64,000 nt of DNA. Origin: Endomychus coccineus (Eukaryota; Arthropoda; Insecta; Coleoptera; Endomychidae). Shown here piece by piece: positions 1-9,765 of the stretch. Position 1 is the first letter of the stretch, and each line of letters starts with the position of its first letter. Below the pieces are notes generated by a model. The model worked only from the letters and a program-made list of their open reading frames with translations. It searched no databases and was not told where the DNA came from. The DNA lies in NCBI GenBank assembly GCA_958510875.1, contig OY294067.1, positions 137,857,726-137,921,725 on the forward strand, read 5' to 3'. A program made the translations under genes and the position numbers.

Positions 1-1307
1 AGAAAAGATTTTAGATATTTAGATTTAAATATACAAAACAGCATAACAGCTAATGTAACTAATATACAGAGAACAGTGTAATCTCTTTTCAGTAGCAGAC
101 AAAAGTGTAAACCGCGAAGCCTATGATGAACACCAGGAAGCAAAAGAGTCTAAAAGAGTGAAATTAACAGTTATAAAAGTCGAATTTGGAAGTTAAGAAA
201 ATATTAGCTATTACTTTCCATTCACAATCAGATTTGTCAACCCCAATGAGCTTCAGGGGTTTCGTTTTAATTGAGAAGACTGGCTATCTATAATTTTCAG
301 AACTCGATTGTGGGATAAAAGCGAAGGGAGAAGAGATATCAGAGATCTGAACTCGTATATTCAAGTAAATCAGCTCCTACCTCAATTGAGCGTGCAAAAA
401 TTATGTCGGAAAACCTAAGAAGAGCAAGAAAATAACTTTGGATCTTCTGCCAGGTTTCATTTTGCTGTTAGCATCAAAATTCACAAACAATCAATCTTGT
501 GTGTTTTGTCCCCAGCAACTCTCATGAAGTGCGATTCCGTACACTCAGGAAGCAAAACAAAATATGAACATAGTCCTATAATGTATCCTTGAAGGGTACA
601 TCCAAGTTGTACACACCTTTGACATAACTCTGCTATCCCATGAGGACTTCTTGGATTTCATTTAAATTGGTGGGAAATGTGAAATGAAGAAAAAAACAAG
701 AAGAAAAAGCAAAGAAAAATAAGAAAGAAAATGTACTTAATGAAGAGCAAGGGAGTTATAAGAAGAGAAATAAAGTTAGCCCAGGAGTATGGTTCAATAC
801 CGAAAAAACGGAACAAAAAAAATTTCGTAGAAATACATTGACTAATGAGAATTTTTAACGCTGGTATCTAAGACAATAAAAGGAAGACCAAACAGAAATC
901 TTTTTACCCATTACTCTATCTATTTCCAGCATAAAAAAGCATCGTTTATCCTTGTGTATATAGTATACGGGTTTCTATCATACATAATGATTTTCGGAAA
1001 TTTCTTTTTGTAATGTATTCAGTTTCCTCTGAATATGAAAAAACCGGTTGCGGAGCTCAAAAATTCCATCGGGAGATATTAAAAAATACATGTTTTTGGT
1101 TGAAAATATTGATTTTCATTTTCATTTTAATGAAAATAGACTATTTAGCAAATTATTTAGTATTTATTGTCGTAGAATGTAACGCAATTCATAAATTGCG
1201 TTAGATGCCATTTATAGTTGTTTATTTAGATTGTGAAATGGAATAGCTAATTGCAAGAAGGAGTGTACATTTTGTATTTTTAATAAACTATAAAGGAGAA
1301 CATACTG
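1..1307. other. AT-rich stretch, no gene seen
   Basis: No reading frame with recognisable domains and no structural RNA were seen. Possible frames here are short and low-complexity. The stretch has A-rich patches around 690-830. Confidence 0.5.
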
Positions 1308-1489
1308 AGAATACACTATAACACTATAAATGAAAAATAGTCACCCTTATCTCCTGAATGTATTGAGGACCTTCCGGCTACCAAGTAGCCATCTTCAGAA
1401 TTTACTCTGATGATGGCTACTTGGTAGCCGAAAGGTCCTCAGCACTTAATTGTGTTTTTAGTGGATAAGGGTAATTATTTCTTATTTAC
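1308..1489. repeat. Penelope-like family A foldback terminal repeat, copy 1
   Basis: Two inverted arms meet near 1398. The left arm reads through ACCCTTAT, a gap, and GGACCTTCCGGCTACC; the right arm reads GGTAGCCGAAAGGTCC, a gap, and ATAAGGGT. The same arms recur at 8.74, 22.4-22.8, 27.2, 36.8-37.3, 42.8 and 52.2 kb. At 8.7 and 36.9 kb they flank coding remnants of a GIY-YIG Penelope-like element. I therefore read this copy as a head-to-head, coding-free terminal fragment of that family. A MITE is the alternative, but the link to coding copies argues against it. Confidence 0.7.
1401..1450 (+). ncRNA. Hammerhead-ribozyme-like motif, Penelope-like family A
   Basis: CTGATGA (1407-1413) matches the hammerhead 5' core. 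It is followed by a 6-7 bp helix II, TGGCTAC/GTAGCC, with a TTG loop (1414-1429), then GAAA (1430-1433) and AGGTCCTC, which could give a 2-3 bp helix III with C17 at 1440. Helix I pairs only partly here: TTTACT upstream against AGCACTTAA downstream, with one mismatch near the cleavage site. Hammerheads in the LTR-like ends of Penelope-like elements are established, and a very short helix III is typical of them. Self-cleavage by this copy is inference. Confidence 0.6.
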
Positions 1490-2316
1490 AATGTCTTACC
1501 ACAGTTCAATGAATACACAGATTCGAAAACAACCACAGTTGTCGCTATCAGGGCCTCATTTGGAAGAATGTTGTATGTTAAAAAGCCGCGGCCTTTCCAA
1601 ACTTTGGCATACTTTTTTCTGTTCCTTTATTGTAAAGAAGGATTAACTGTTCTAAGATACTCGTTCTTTGATAAAATCGGGAACAGATGAAGCCACGATG
1701 ATGAGATAGTATAATTTTCATGCCTTTAGCTGTTTCAATTCATCTGAAATATGGAGTTTTACAACTAGGGGAATGACATCGCAGCGGCACAGCCGACGCC
1801 TTAACTCCTTCTATGGGTATTATCTACAACAGCTAGTTTCTATATATGAATCAAATATACGAATCAAAACATCGAACAATTATATTGTTTATTTTTATTC
1901 CTTCATTATCATGTTTGTATAGGTGTTCAATTAACATCTATTATTAACTTGATCACGATTTAATTATTTCAGAATCACAATCAATGATGATCAGCCATTC
2001 GAAAGGTTATATCATTGAAGTACAGACTTAATACTTACGCAATAAATTCCACGGTCGAATATTTCCAACGATTTTAATACTCGGCAAATTATCGTGTCAA
2101 ATTATACCTCAGACAACAAACTAACATAAATTAAAGATAATTATAATACAATTTATGATTTATTGGTTTGACGCTCAGTTGTAAACTCATAGTAGTTCAT
2201 CGTATTAATTTTGGATGAGACATGAAATGGTGGAGATTAGTAATATTGGTGGGTACTTATTTACTAAACACTTTCGTTGATACAGCGGAAGTAAGCATCA
2301 AGGATGGAATATATTA

Positions 2317-3296
2317 TAGTCTAGGCTGTAATCTGAGAATAAAGGCCAAATAAATAACTTTTGTTTAGGAGACGGAATCTGAAATTTTTTTTTGCATGTT
2401 GTTTTATGGACCTCAAAGGTAATTCGTGATACGATAATGATATCCCCTTACATCCCTTCACACCAGAACGTCAAAATCGACCCATTTCTACCCCTTCAAT
2501 ATTAGACGTTATATGATTCATTCAAAAAATAAAAATTAAACTCCGAAAATAGTATCTTGGAGGTTTCATGGGTCGCTGATCACAGATCCAGGGCAGTTAT
2601 GCGGAAAACTCGACCGGAGACCGGAAAATCGAGAAAATTTGGCTATTTTTCACTTATGTTTCGTACTTTTTTGTTTTAGACTTCCAAAATGATTCATAGT
2701 TTTTTTAATATTGAAGCTGAAGAATTAAAAACTTTAATTATTGAATACAAAAATAATAAGTTTTTCATTTTTCCGCCCTCTTGGTGAATTTTCCGCTTAA
2801 CCGACTTCGGATTCGTGATCAGCGATACGAAAATCCCCCTGGAAGACAATTTTGAAGGCAAAAAGTACAAATTTTGAAAAATAATTGGAAATTAGCCAAA
2901 TTTTTCCGATTTTCTGGTCTCCGGTTGAGTTTTCCGGGTAACCGACCTCGGATTCGTGATCTGCGACCTATAAAATCTCCAAGGAGCCATTTTTGAAGTC
3001 GAAAATAAAAAATTTGGAAAGGAGTGAGAAATAGCTAAATTTTCCCGATTTTTTGGTCTCCGGTTGAGCTCTCCGCATAACCGGATAACTCGGATTCGTG
3101 ATCAGCTACACAAAAAACCTCCTAAATACCATTTTTCGGAGCTCAATTTTCATTATTTGAACAAATCATAAGACGTCTAATATTGGAGCGGTAGAAATGA
3201 AGGGGGCAACTGCTTATCGTTATCATTTAAAAAACTTTTTCCAGATTCCTCCTTCTAAACAAAAGTTTTCATTTTCCCAGCATATAGCCTAGACTA
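2317..3296. mobile_element. Foldback DNA element FB-1 (980 bp, long inverted arms)
   Basis: The ends are TAGTCTAGGCTG and its inverted partner ending GCCTAGACTA. Homology between the two arms continues for several hundred bases; for example, CTTTTGTTTAG near 2361 pairs with CTAAACAAAAG near 3253. The arms contain repeated blocks with a conserved CGGATTCGTGATC motif (2808, 2949, 3091) whose inverse lies at 2568. No coding potential was seen. The structure resembles a non-autonomous foldback transposon. The superfamily is undetermined and no clean target duplication was found. The end sequence resembles that of the element at 49361-50297. Confidence 0.7.
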
Positions 3297-5530
3297 ATAA
3301 TATTGCGTAAAGTGTACTGTTGGTTTTGTTTTCTGTTCTACACTCATTCTAATACCGCAATGAAAGTTGAATTTTCACACAACACCTATAGGGAATGGAA
3401 TATAATTAACATAAAGAAACAAACTATGTTGGAATCAGGATTGTTTGTTTGAAAAATAAAACATCCTGGCAGTGTTGGGCTGGCTTTCTATAGTCAGAAC
3501 TTAAGATCTATTTTGATCTCATGTTGGGTCCCTAATGATAGAGAGCAATTTATGATTTCATGGTATAAGTTTCAATACACTGAATTTAGATTATGAAATA
3601 CTCATCTAGAAATTTACCAGGAATAGTCAAAACAAAAATGCTTGTAAATATAATATGTGGATCCTATAGAATTATTGCGCTTTTTGAAATTTCACGTGTT
3701 AAATGAATCGCATTACTCGGATATTGATTACACCATTCTATTTTCTAACGTTAATTACGACAGACAGGATATACTTTGATGAACAATGAATAAGAAATGA
3801 AATAGTTCTGAATTTTATAACATCAATTTTGTCTTTACTAAATGATTTTGAGTCTTATCTACCAATACTACCAGTTACTTGAAGCACAATTTTTAATTGA
3901 ACTGCAGATGAGATCAATTTCTAGATTTTCAGATAATAATGAGATTCAGATATTTTCTTTGAGTATACTTGAGGGTTTCCGTTCCAAAATTCTGCTTTTC
4001 CAGCTTTAACAAAAAATGAGATAGCTGTGTCTGTGGCATCTATTAATAGCGACCTATGCGTTGAGCCACCTGAAACGGGTGAAAATCCACCTCATTTTAT
4101 ATTAAAAGCATAAAAAAATTAAAGCATCATTCCCAAACTCCACGTCCGGACGACATTTTGATGAATTTCCACAGGATACAGGTTTTATAAATGAGTGCAG
4201 CATGTACTACTGTTATTGTTATGATACATCCACCGGTGTATATCTGGCTGCCTATTAGTTCCGTAGATCTAGTAAAACTTTTTTTGCAAATTGTGGAATA
4301 TTAAGTAGAGTGGACAAGGCGAATATTGTAATGGAACCTCCCAGTAAGTACGGGTACAATTAAACCTTTGGATCAGGAGTCTATTGTTAATAATATGTAA
4401 ATGAAACTTTTGATGTGTATTGTTCACAGTTTGTGAAAAACTCAAAAATTCTTAGTTCTTAGAGTTAGACAAAAAAAAAAGTGTAACTTGTAGAATGTAT
4501 GAATAATTTGTATAATATTTAATTATATTATTATATTATCATGTAACTGACGATGTCTGAGATAATTCTGATCTGGAACTTTCAAGCGCATCATAACTTG
4601 TAACCTTTTCGTTGGACCATAGATTCTGGTAGGTATATGACAGGTAGAACACCCCCCAAATTTTGGGCCAGAAACAAAAGAAAGATACAATTCGACCTAT
4701 TGATTTGAACTAATTGGTTCTGTCTATCAGTTTGTCCATGTATGTCGGTGTGCCGCTTTGTCATTCTACTACAAATCGCGATATCGAAAATCTTGATATC
4801 AAATTTGGTACATATATAGTCTAGAATGACTAGCCCCTACGATATTATTATATTCACACTAGAATGATCGTCGAATGGCCACAAATGTTATGCAGAATAA
4901 TTTTTGCATCTACACTAGGAAAAAAATTTCATCCGGCGTTGTGGGAGAACTATTTTCAATAATTAGTTGCCTGTTAAAACAAAATTTTACAAAATAACTT
5001 CATATCACTAAACTCCCACACAATTTTCCGCTTTCGGATACTTCTGAGGATACGATTGTAATATATTATGCACCAGATTTCCTAATAACTAACATAATAA
5101 ATGTGAAGTTGAAAATATACTCTATTCCATGACATTGAAAGTTTATTTGAATTGACGACATGTATGTCGTTCAACTCAATGTTTTATATTCCATATTTTA
5201 TTATTATAACTATCACCTGTAATGTCAAAATCAATGACATGAACAACTATATCAACCTTACTTTCATGATACCGCAGAGTAATTAATTAAATGTAATCCC
5301 ATTATGGTCCATGAACTATAGATAGGAAAGAAGGGATAAAGAAAATATTCCCTATTCATATTCTATTCCTCTTTACTACCTATAGCAAGGGAAGTGAAAA
5401 CGCATACTTATATCATGCTTTTTGTTTCAGGTAAGACATGATTCTCTATTACAAATTACGTATCAATGTAGGTAAGTAGGTACCATAATTATCTTCCGGA
5501 TATTTGATAAAACATCGGTTTGCAATGTTG

Positions 5531-5534
<4 letters not shown>
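3297..5534. other. AT-rich stretch without recognised gene
   Basis: No domain, RNA or repeat boundary was recognised. Frames are short and interrupted. Confidence 0.4.

Positions 5535-5578
<44 letters not shown>
5535..5578. repeat. (AT)n microsatellite, 44 bp
   Basis: A pure AT run directly abuts the 5' edge (GGATCTTAAAA) of the following repeat, so that repeat has AT tracts on both sides in this copy. Confidence 0.95.
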
Positions 5579-5580
<2 letters not shown>

Positions 5581-5802
5581 ATCTTAAAACACAAGTCGGC
5601 TGCAGACGCATTTCATTAATCGAAATCATCTATTCTTTTCTAAATTACATGGAAACACTAATTCAATTAACAATTTTGATAAAGGCAATAAACATTGTCG
5701 AAACGTCAAAACAGAATTTTTATTTCATTATCAGTATATATACGAACCAATATACCAAGAAAACATACAAATATTACAAATGGTTCAAGAATATCAACAA
5801 AA

Positions 5803-5833
<31 letters not shown>
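5577..5833 (+). repeat. Penelope-like family B 3' terminal repeat, copy 1, ending in (AT)n
   Basis: The unit runs from GGATCTTAAAACACAAG to a terminal AT tract (5804-5833). It recurs at 40881-41216 and, 5'-truncated, at 22058-22190. At 40.3 kb the same unit lies about 300 bp downstream of a Penelope-like C-terminal coding remnant, which suggests it is that family's 3' terminal region. Short frames through it are low-complexity I/Y repeats from the AT tract and are not genes. Confidence 0.6.
5660..5715 (+). ncRNA. Variant hammerhead-like motif, family B copy 1
   Basis: TTGATAA (5676-5682) stands where CTGATGA is expected. Helix II is GGCAAT (5684-5689) with ATTGTC (5694-5699) and an AAAC loop. 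It is followed by GAAAC (5700-5704) and GTC (5705-5707), the ACGU-type minimal helix III plus cleavage C seen in retroelement hammerheads. C3 to U and G8 to A occur together, which could keep the tertiary 3-8 pair as U-A. Helix I is weak. Activity is uncertain. Confidence 0.45.
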
Positions 5834-5835
<2 letters not shown>

Positions 5836-5876
5836 TTTAAAGTTTCTTTGCCTAATTGGCCACTATCGTGTATGTA

Positions 5877-5996
5877 ACTTAAGAGATATAGAATTAAATT
5901 TTCTGAATTATGAAGATAACTTAGATAATTTAACATAGGATTATAAAGATGAATAAACGTAAAAGATTGAACCATAGGCGGGATTCGAACCCACAT
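5877..5996. repeat. Inverted duplicate arm 1 (about 119 bp)
   Basis: By eye, this segment is the exact reverse complement of 6306-6425, with about 310 bp between the arms. It covers the 3' part of the tRNA-like sequence and its downstream flank. The lack of visible differences suggests a recent duplication or continuing gene conversion. Confidence 0.85.
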
Positions 5997-6044
5997 TTCT
6001 GGATTTCTAGTCCAGGGTGTTTACCAATTACACCACTTCGGTCC
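5968..6044 (-). other. tRNA-like sequence within a dispersed repeat (SINE-like)
   Basis: The minus strand folds as a cloverleaf. The acceptor GGACCGA pairs largely with TATGGTTC. The D-arm region TGGTGTAATTGG fits an A box, and GGTTCGAATCC is a perfect B box. The anticodon stem CTGGA/TCCAG encloses CTAGAAA, which would give anticodon AGA (Ser). A serine tRNA should have a long variable arm, and this one is short; the body looks more like tRNA-Gln. The same sequence recurs at 9136-9213 and 9687-9762 with a conserved 250-300 bp body on its 5' side. I call it a pol III-type repeat rather than a functional tRNA gene. Confidence 0.6.
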
Positions 6045-6300
6045 TAATAGATTTTCATATTTTTGTAAATATAAACCTCTGAAAGGATAGTAGATCATTG
6101 ATGAACACAATGCGATTCGATGCCCTACCATAGATCAACTATTCACGCACATTCATCTAAAGTTCAGTCGTTTTTTGAAGTAAGGATTGTAGGTTAGTAC
6201 TGCTATGGTTGGCAGTTACTTGACAGTTCTTATTCAAATGACAGCATCCTGGTTCTTATATATTTCAATAGAACTGACTGAGAATTGTTCTGGTTAATTA
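6045..6300 (-). repeat. Conserved body attached to the tRNA-like repeat, copy 1
   Basis: It matches 9214-9430 and, inverted, 9480-9686. Shared landmarks include GATCATTGATGAACACAATG and ACATTCATCT. It lies upstream of the tRNA-like part in transcript sense, which is unusual for a SINE head. Confidence 0.65.
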
Positions 6301-6305
6301 TAAAC

Positions 6306-6425
6306 AATGTGGGTTCGAATCCCGCCTATGGTTCAATCTTTTACGTTTATTCATCTTTATAATCCTATGTTAAATTATCTAAGTTATCTTCATAATTCAG
6401 AAAATTTAATTCTATATCTCTTAAG
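6306..6425. repeat. Inverted duplicate arm 2 with 3' half of tRNA-like sequence
   Basis: The plus strand reads the B box and 3' acceptor half of the tRNA-like repeat and then its downstream flank to CTCTTAAG. It lacks the 5' half, so it cannot fold as a tRNA. Confidence 0.85.
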
Positions 6426-6689
6426 AATTTATTGAAAATGTTATGTTCCGTTTTCTTCCAACTCAGGTTCCACTTATATGAACCGTAATGCAATTGAAAT
6501 AATAATCCTGCTGACGGGTTTTATTCTCTACTTTTTATAGATACAGCTTGATGTTTCGTGGACTCTCTAAATGATATCTCCTGGCTTTCATCACAAGTTG
6601 ACATTATAGTAAGGAATTGCAAATACACATCAGTACATAACACATGCAATATTATTTAAACTGAATTGAAATGACGTTGGATAAATATA

Positions 6690-7095
6690 TAAACTCTCCA
6701 TTAATTTTTTTGCTAGCACTTAATTTATTTATATCATTAACAGTTACGTACGCCTTTCCGTGAAACAACCTTGAGGTGCGGTTCTTTTATACTCTATGAC
6801 CCTCGGCAAAGTCAAGACGGCATATTTACATTGCGATTTTACGACCTATATGCATCTAATATTTGCATATGACACTGTCGCATGTTTCTTATATTACTAT
6901 ATTCTTTAAGATACTAACCATTTGGTAGTTATGCATCTTTGAATTAAATATTATCTTTCACTATCTCAACAACGTAATATGTAATTTAAATAGGTAAGCG
7001 CACTGTTGGATGATTTGAAAATTGCCACCTCTGCTGCAGTGGGTTAAGTTTCATATCACCCTGTATCAGTTCAATCTGTATATTATCCTGAACAA
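6690..7095 (+). repeat. Dispersed direct repeat, copy 1 (about 400 bp)
   Basis: It is diverged but clearly related to 8372-8716. Shared blocks are CTTTCCGTGAAACAACCTTG, CTCTATGACCCT, GTAATTTAAATAGGT and a block near the 3' end around TGATTTGAAAAT. No coding potential was seen. Its identity is unknown. Confidence 0.75.
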
Positions 7096-7449
7096 CCAAC
7101 CCGATATAATTTGTCAATTTGAAGAAAGACCACTATAAACATGTGACTTGTGTCATAACATGAAAAGATATTTCGGTTATTCAATATCTTATACCACTTA
7201 ATAATTTAGCAGGAGCACGAACATGCATGTAGCTAAAAGTTCAGTATCGCTTCACCCCTCATATAATCACAACCCGAATATTTTTGAACTTGCCTGGTCA
7301 GGAAGAATCAAAAGTTGAAATTTTTTTTACTCCATATAACAGATTTTGACGTCTCTAAGAAAGTTTTTCACCATTTTCATCCTAACCTAACGTAATCAAA
7401 CCTTTTTTCTTTACTGATGGAGGGGATATCTTTCATGAATACCAAGTAA

Positions 7450-7777
7450 TTGCTTCAATCGTAGCGGGTAGTTCCGTGCTATTAGTGGCTAAAACCCACT
7501 CACTTCCTTCAATCTTTCTCCCCAAAACCACGGTAGTATTGCTTCAGAGGACCGTGTTGTGTCCTTTTCTGTTGCCCTTTCTCTGCTGGCTGTTGCCTTT
7601 TTCTCAATTGTTTTTCACCGCTTCTGGTTCCTTGCTCATTTGTTTTCCCTCATAGTGTGCTCATTTTGGTTCCAGAGAGCTATTCCATTTTACCTTCGCG
7701 GATCACGCTATCTGCGTTTGGGCACGCGCTTAGTTAGAGGTGTCCGCGCTGTGGGAAAATCAATTTCAAGCATGTAA
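7450..7777. other. Higher-GC stretch with uncertain coding remnant
   Basis: Base composition rises here and a 72-codon plus frame rich in hydrophobic residues exists (7559-7777), but it lacks an ATG start. It lies upstream (plus sense) of a LINE-like remnant on the opposite strand, so it may be part of the same dead element. I do not assign a function. Confidence 0.25.
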
Positions 7778-7779
7778 GT

Positions 7780-7960
7780 ATCGATGGTAGCAGCTAGGGG
7801 GGTCCATCTATTGTGACTGCCAACATTTTATCAAAAAAATTGGCTTTTTCTTGTGTTGCTGTAGCAGCCGGTGTGCCACCATCTTTGATTACGGGAGGAA
7901 ATGAGATGGATGTGGAATTTATACCAATTTCCTTGGTGACAGTCTAAAACACACGGCAAT
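7780..7960 (-). pseudogene. LINE remnant, endonuclease-RT linker (tentative)
   Basis: Minus-strand translation includes IKDGGTPAATATQEKANFF followed by DKMLAV. This resembles the linker of jockey/CR1-type LINE ORF2 proteins, where a D-G motif is followed by EKA and a hydrophobic F-F stretch ahead of the RT domain. There is no start, no catalytic motif and no intact frame. A chance match remains possible. Confidence 0.35.
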
Positions 7961-8371
7961 AATTTGATCATTCGATGAGTTTTGATCTTAGTTTGGCGTT
8001 ATATGCCTCTTCCAATACTTCTATTGTGTGGATGCAGATATTCCTTGCTTGAACATATTCTGTTATGGTCTCCAGCCATGGGTTGCCGCACCAATGACGA
8101 TTTGTTTTGAAGCGACGACACTACACAAGATTTTATTGAACCATGGTTCACTCCACATGGTGACTTATACATATGACTAATACAAATCAGTTGGAGAGTA
8201 TCTTTACCGAGCACTTCAGTCGTTTCAAAACAATGAATTTGAAACATATTTTCTTCAGCTGTTATATATTTATTTTCGATTTTAAGAAGGAACGACAATG
8301 GGACATCGACTATGTCGAAAATTAAACATAACACTTACAATATTCTTCAAATTGAATCAATATAACGTAGA

Positions 8372-8716
8372 TTAATAAATAAATTCCTCATTAACTTTTT
8401 TTGTTAGCACTTAATTTATATCATCAACAGTCTTTCCGTGAAACAACCTTGAAGTGCGGTTCTTTCATCCTCTATGACCCTTGGCAAAGTCGAGACGGCA
8501 ACTATATTTCGATTTCACGACCAGTATGCATTTAATACTTGTATATGACATTGTCCCATGTTTTTTATATTACTAACTAATTAGCTTCTTCAAAGTAATC
8601 TTATCCGTCACTAGCTCTACTTCTATGTAATTTAAATAGGTGAGTTCACAGTTAGATGATTTGAAAATCTGATCTTTTTTATATCACTCTGTATCATTTC
8701 AATCGATATCTCATTT
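8372..8716 (+). repeat. Dispersed direct repeat, copy 2
   Basis: This is the second copy of the 6690-7095 repeat, same orientation, offset about 1.68 kb, with small deletions. Its end lies just before the Penelope-like fragment at 8735. Confidence 0.75.
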
Positions 8717-8734
8717 AGTTTCTTTGAACCTCAT

Positions 8735-9115
8735 CCATTAAAAATACTATTAAAGTACTGAGCACCTTCCAGCTAGTGGCAATCATCAGAGTGAATTAAA
8801 TTACGAATTATAAATCAAAATGTGCTTGTTTGAAATTGGTTGTGTCAATAAGGCAATATCCTCAGTTGGAGATAAATGTGAACTCATCAAATAGCTTTGT
8901 CGTGTATATATTTCCATCTCTTCCAAATTACCTAGATATTTGTCATTACCGTTTTCCAAGAGTGATGATAAACTTTCTTGAGAAATGGTGTAACCTGTAT
9001 TCAAAATATGTTCGACTGATGCTTATCTTTCACCCATTTTTCTTCATGTGGCAAAAGGTTCCTTCTACTTTGGTCCACAGAGCATTTTGAACATGACTCA
9101 TAATTGATTTATCAA
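8735..9115 (-). mobile_element. Penelope-like family A fragment (GIY-YIG end plus 3' terminal repeat)
   Basis: Minus-strand coding remnants include ISQESLSSLLENGNDKYLGN and LEEMEI, collinear with the better preserved copy at 36905-37201. Further upstream, HMKKNG matches the copy's AYMKKND after the GIY-YIG core. The reading frame is broken at about 9004-9040. The 3' terminal repeat with the ACTCTGATGA motif follows at 8735-8795. Penelope-like elements encode an RT and a GIY-YIG endonuclease; only the last part survives here. Confidence 0.7.
8750..8795 (-). ncRNA. Degenerate hammerhead-like motif, family A
   Basis: On the minus strand CTGATGA (8789-8783) is intact. However, helix II (TTGCCACTAGCTGG) no longer pairs well, and GGAAG stands where CGAAA is expected. 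It is probably inactive. Confidence 0.45.
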
Positions 9116-9135
9116 AATGAATAAACGTAAAACAC

Positions 9136-9213
9136 TGAACCACAGGTGGGATTCGAACCCACATTTCTGGATGTCTAGTCCAGTGAGTTAACCAATTTCA
9201 CCACTTTTGTCCC
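9136..9213 (-). other. tRNA-like repeat, copy 2
   Basis: A B box (GGTTCGAATCC), A-box-like TGGTGAAATTGG and anticodon stem CTGGA/TCCAG around CTAGACA are all present, again giving AGA without a long variable arm. The body continues to 9430. It forms an inverted pair with the copy at 9480-9762. Confidence 0.6.
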
Positions 9214-9479
9214 GTCAAAGTCTGATATGTTTGTAAATATAAATCCCGGAAAATATAAAAGATCATTGATGAACACAATGCAATTCGATGCCCCGTCAAG
9301 CACATTCATCTGAACTTCAATCGCTTTAATTTGAGGCGTGTAGGTATGAGTATCACTATGGTCGGTGATTACTCTAACAGTACTAGTTCAATGACAGCAC
9401 CGCGGTTCTTATATATTCCAACAGAACTCACTGAGAAAAGTTCTGGGCAAGTATAACCAAGTTTAACATTTTTTTGCCT

Positions 9480-9765
9480 AATTGGCCATTGTTATTGAAA
9501 TAGTACTGTCAGAGTAATTGCCAACCATGCTAATACTCAAACCTATACTCATCAGTTCATAACAATTGAACTTAAGATGAATGTGCGTGAATAGCTATCT
9601 ATGGCGGACCGTCAAATCGCATTGTATTCATCAATCATCTACTTTCTTTTCAGAGATTTATATATACTAAAAGATGAGACTCTTACGGGACAAAATAGGT
9701 GCAATTGGTTAACACACTAGAATAGACATCCATGAATGTGGGTTCGAATCCCAGAGATCACAACA
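9480..9765 (+). repeat. tRNA-like repeat with body, copy 3 (plus orientation)
   Basis: The body (from TGCCTAATTGGCCATTG) runs into a decayed tRNA-like part at 9687-9762. The B box GGTTCGAATCC is intact, but the anticodon stem is broken. TGCCTAATTGGCCA also occurs at 5849, beside copy 1, so it may mark an end of the repeat. Confidence 0.6.

Noticed and set aside
5577..5877. Plus and minus frames with long I/Y runs over the AT tracts (also at 41.0-41.4 kb)
   Set aside because: They are translations of (TA)n microsatellites and the family B repeat; no gene-like composition.
5968..6044. Functional nuclear tRNA-Ser (AGA) gene
   Set aside because: The variable arm is too short for tRNA-Ser, the acceptor has mismatches, and the sequence is one of several copies of a dispersed repeat.
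7559..7777. Small membrane protein gene
   Set aside because: No ATG start; hydrophobicity reflects a T-rich higher-GC stretch; no supporting context.
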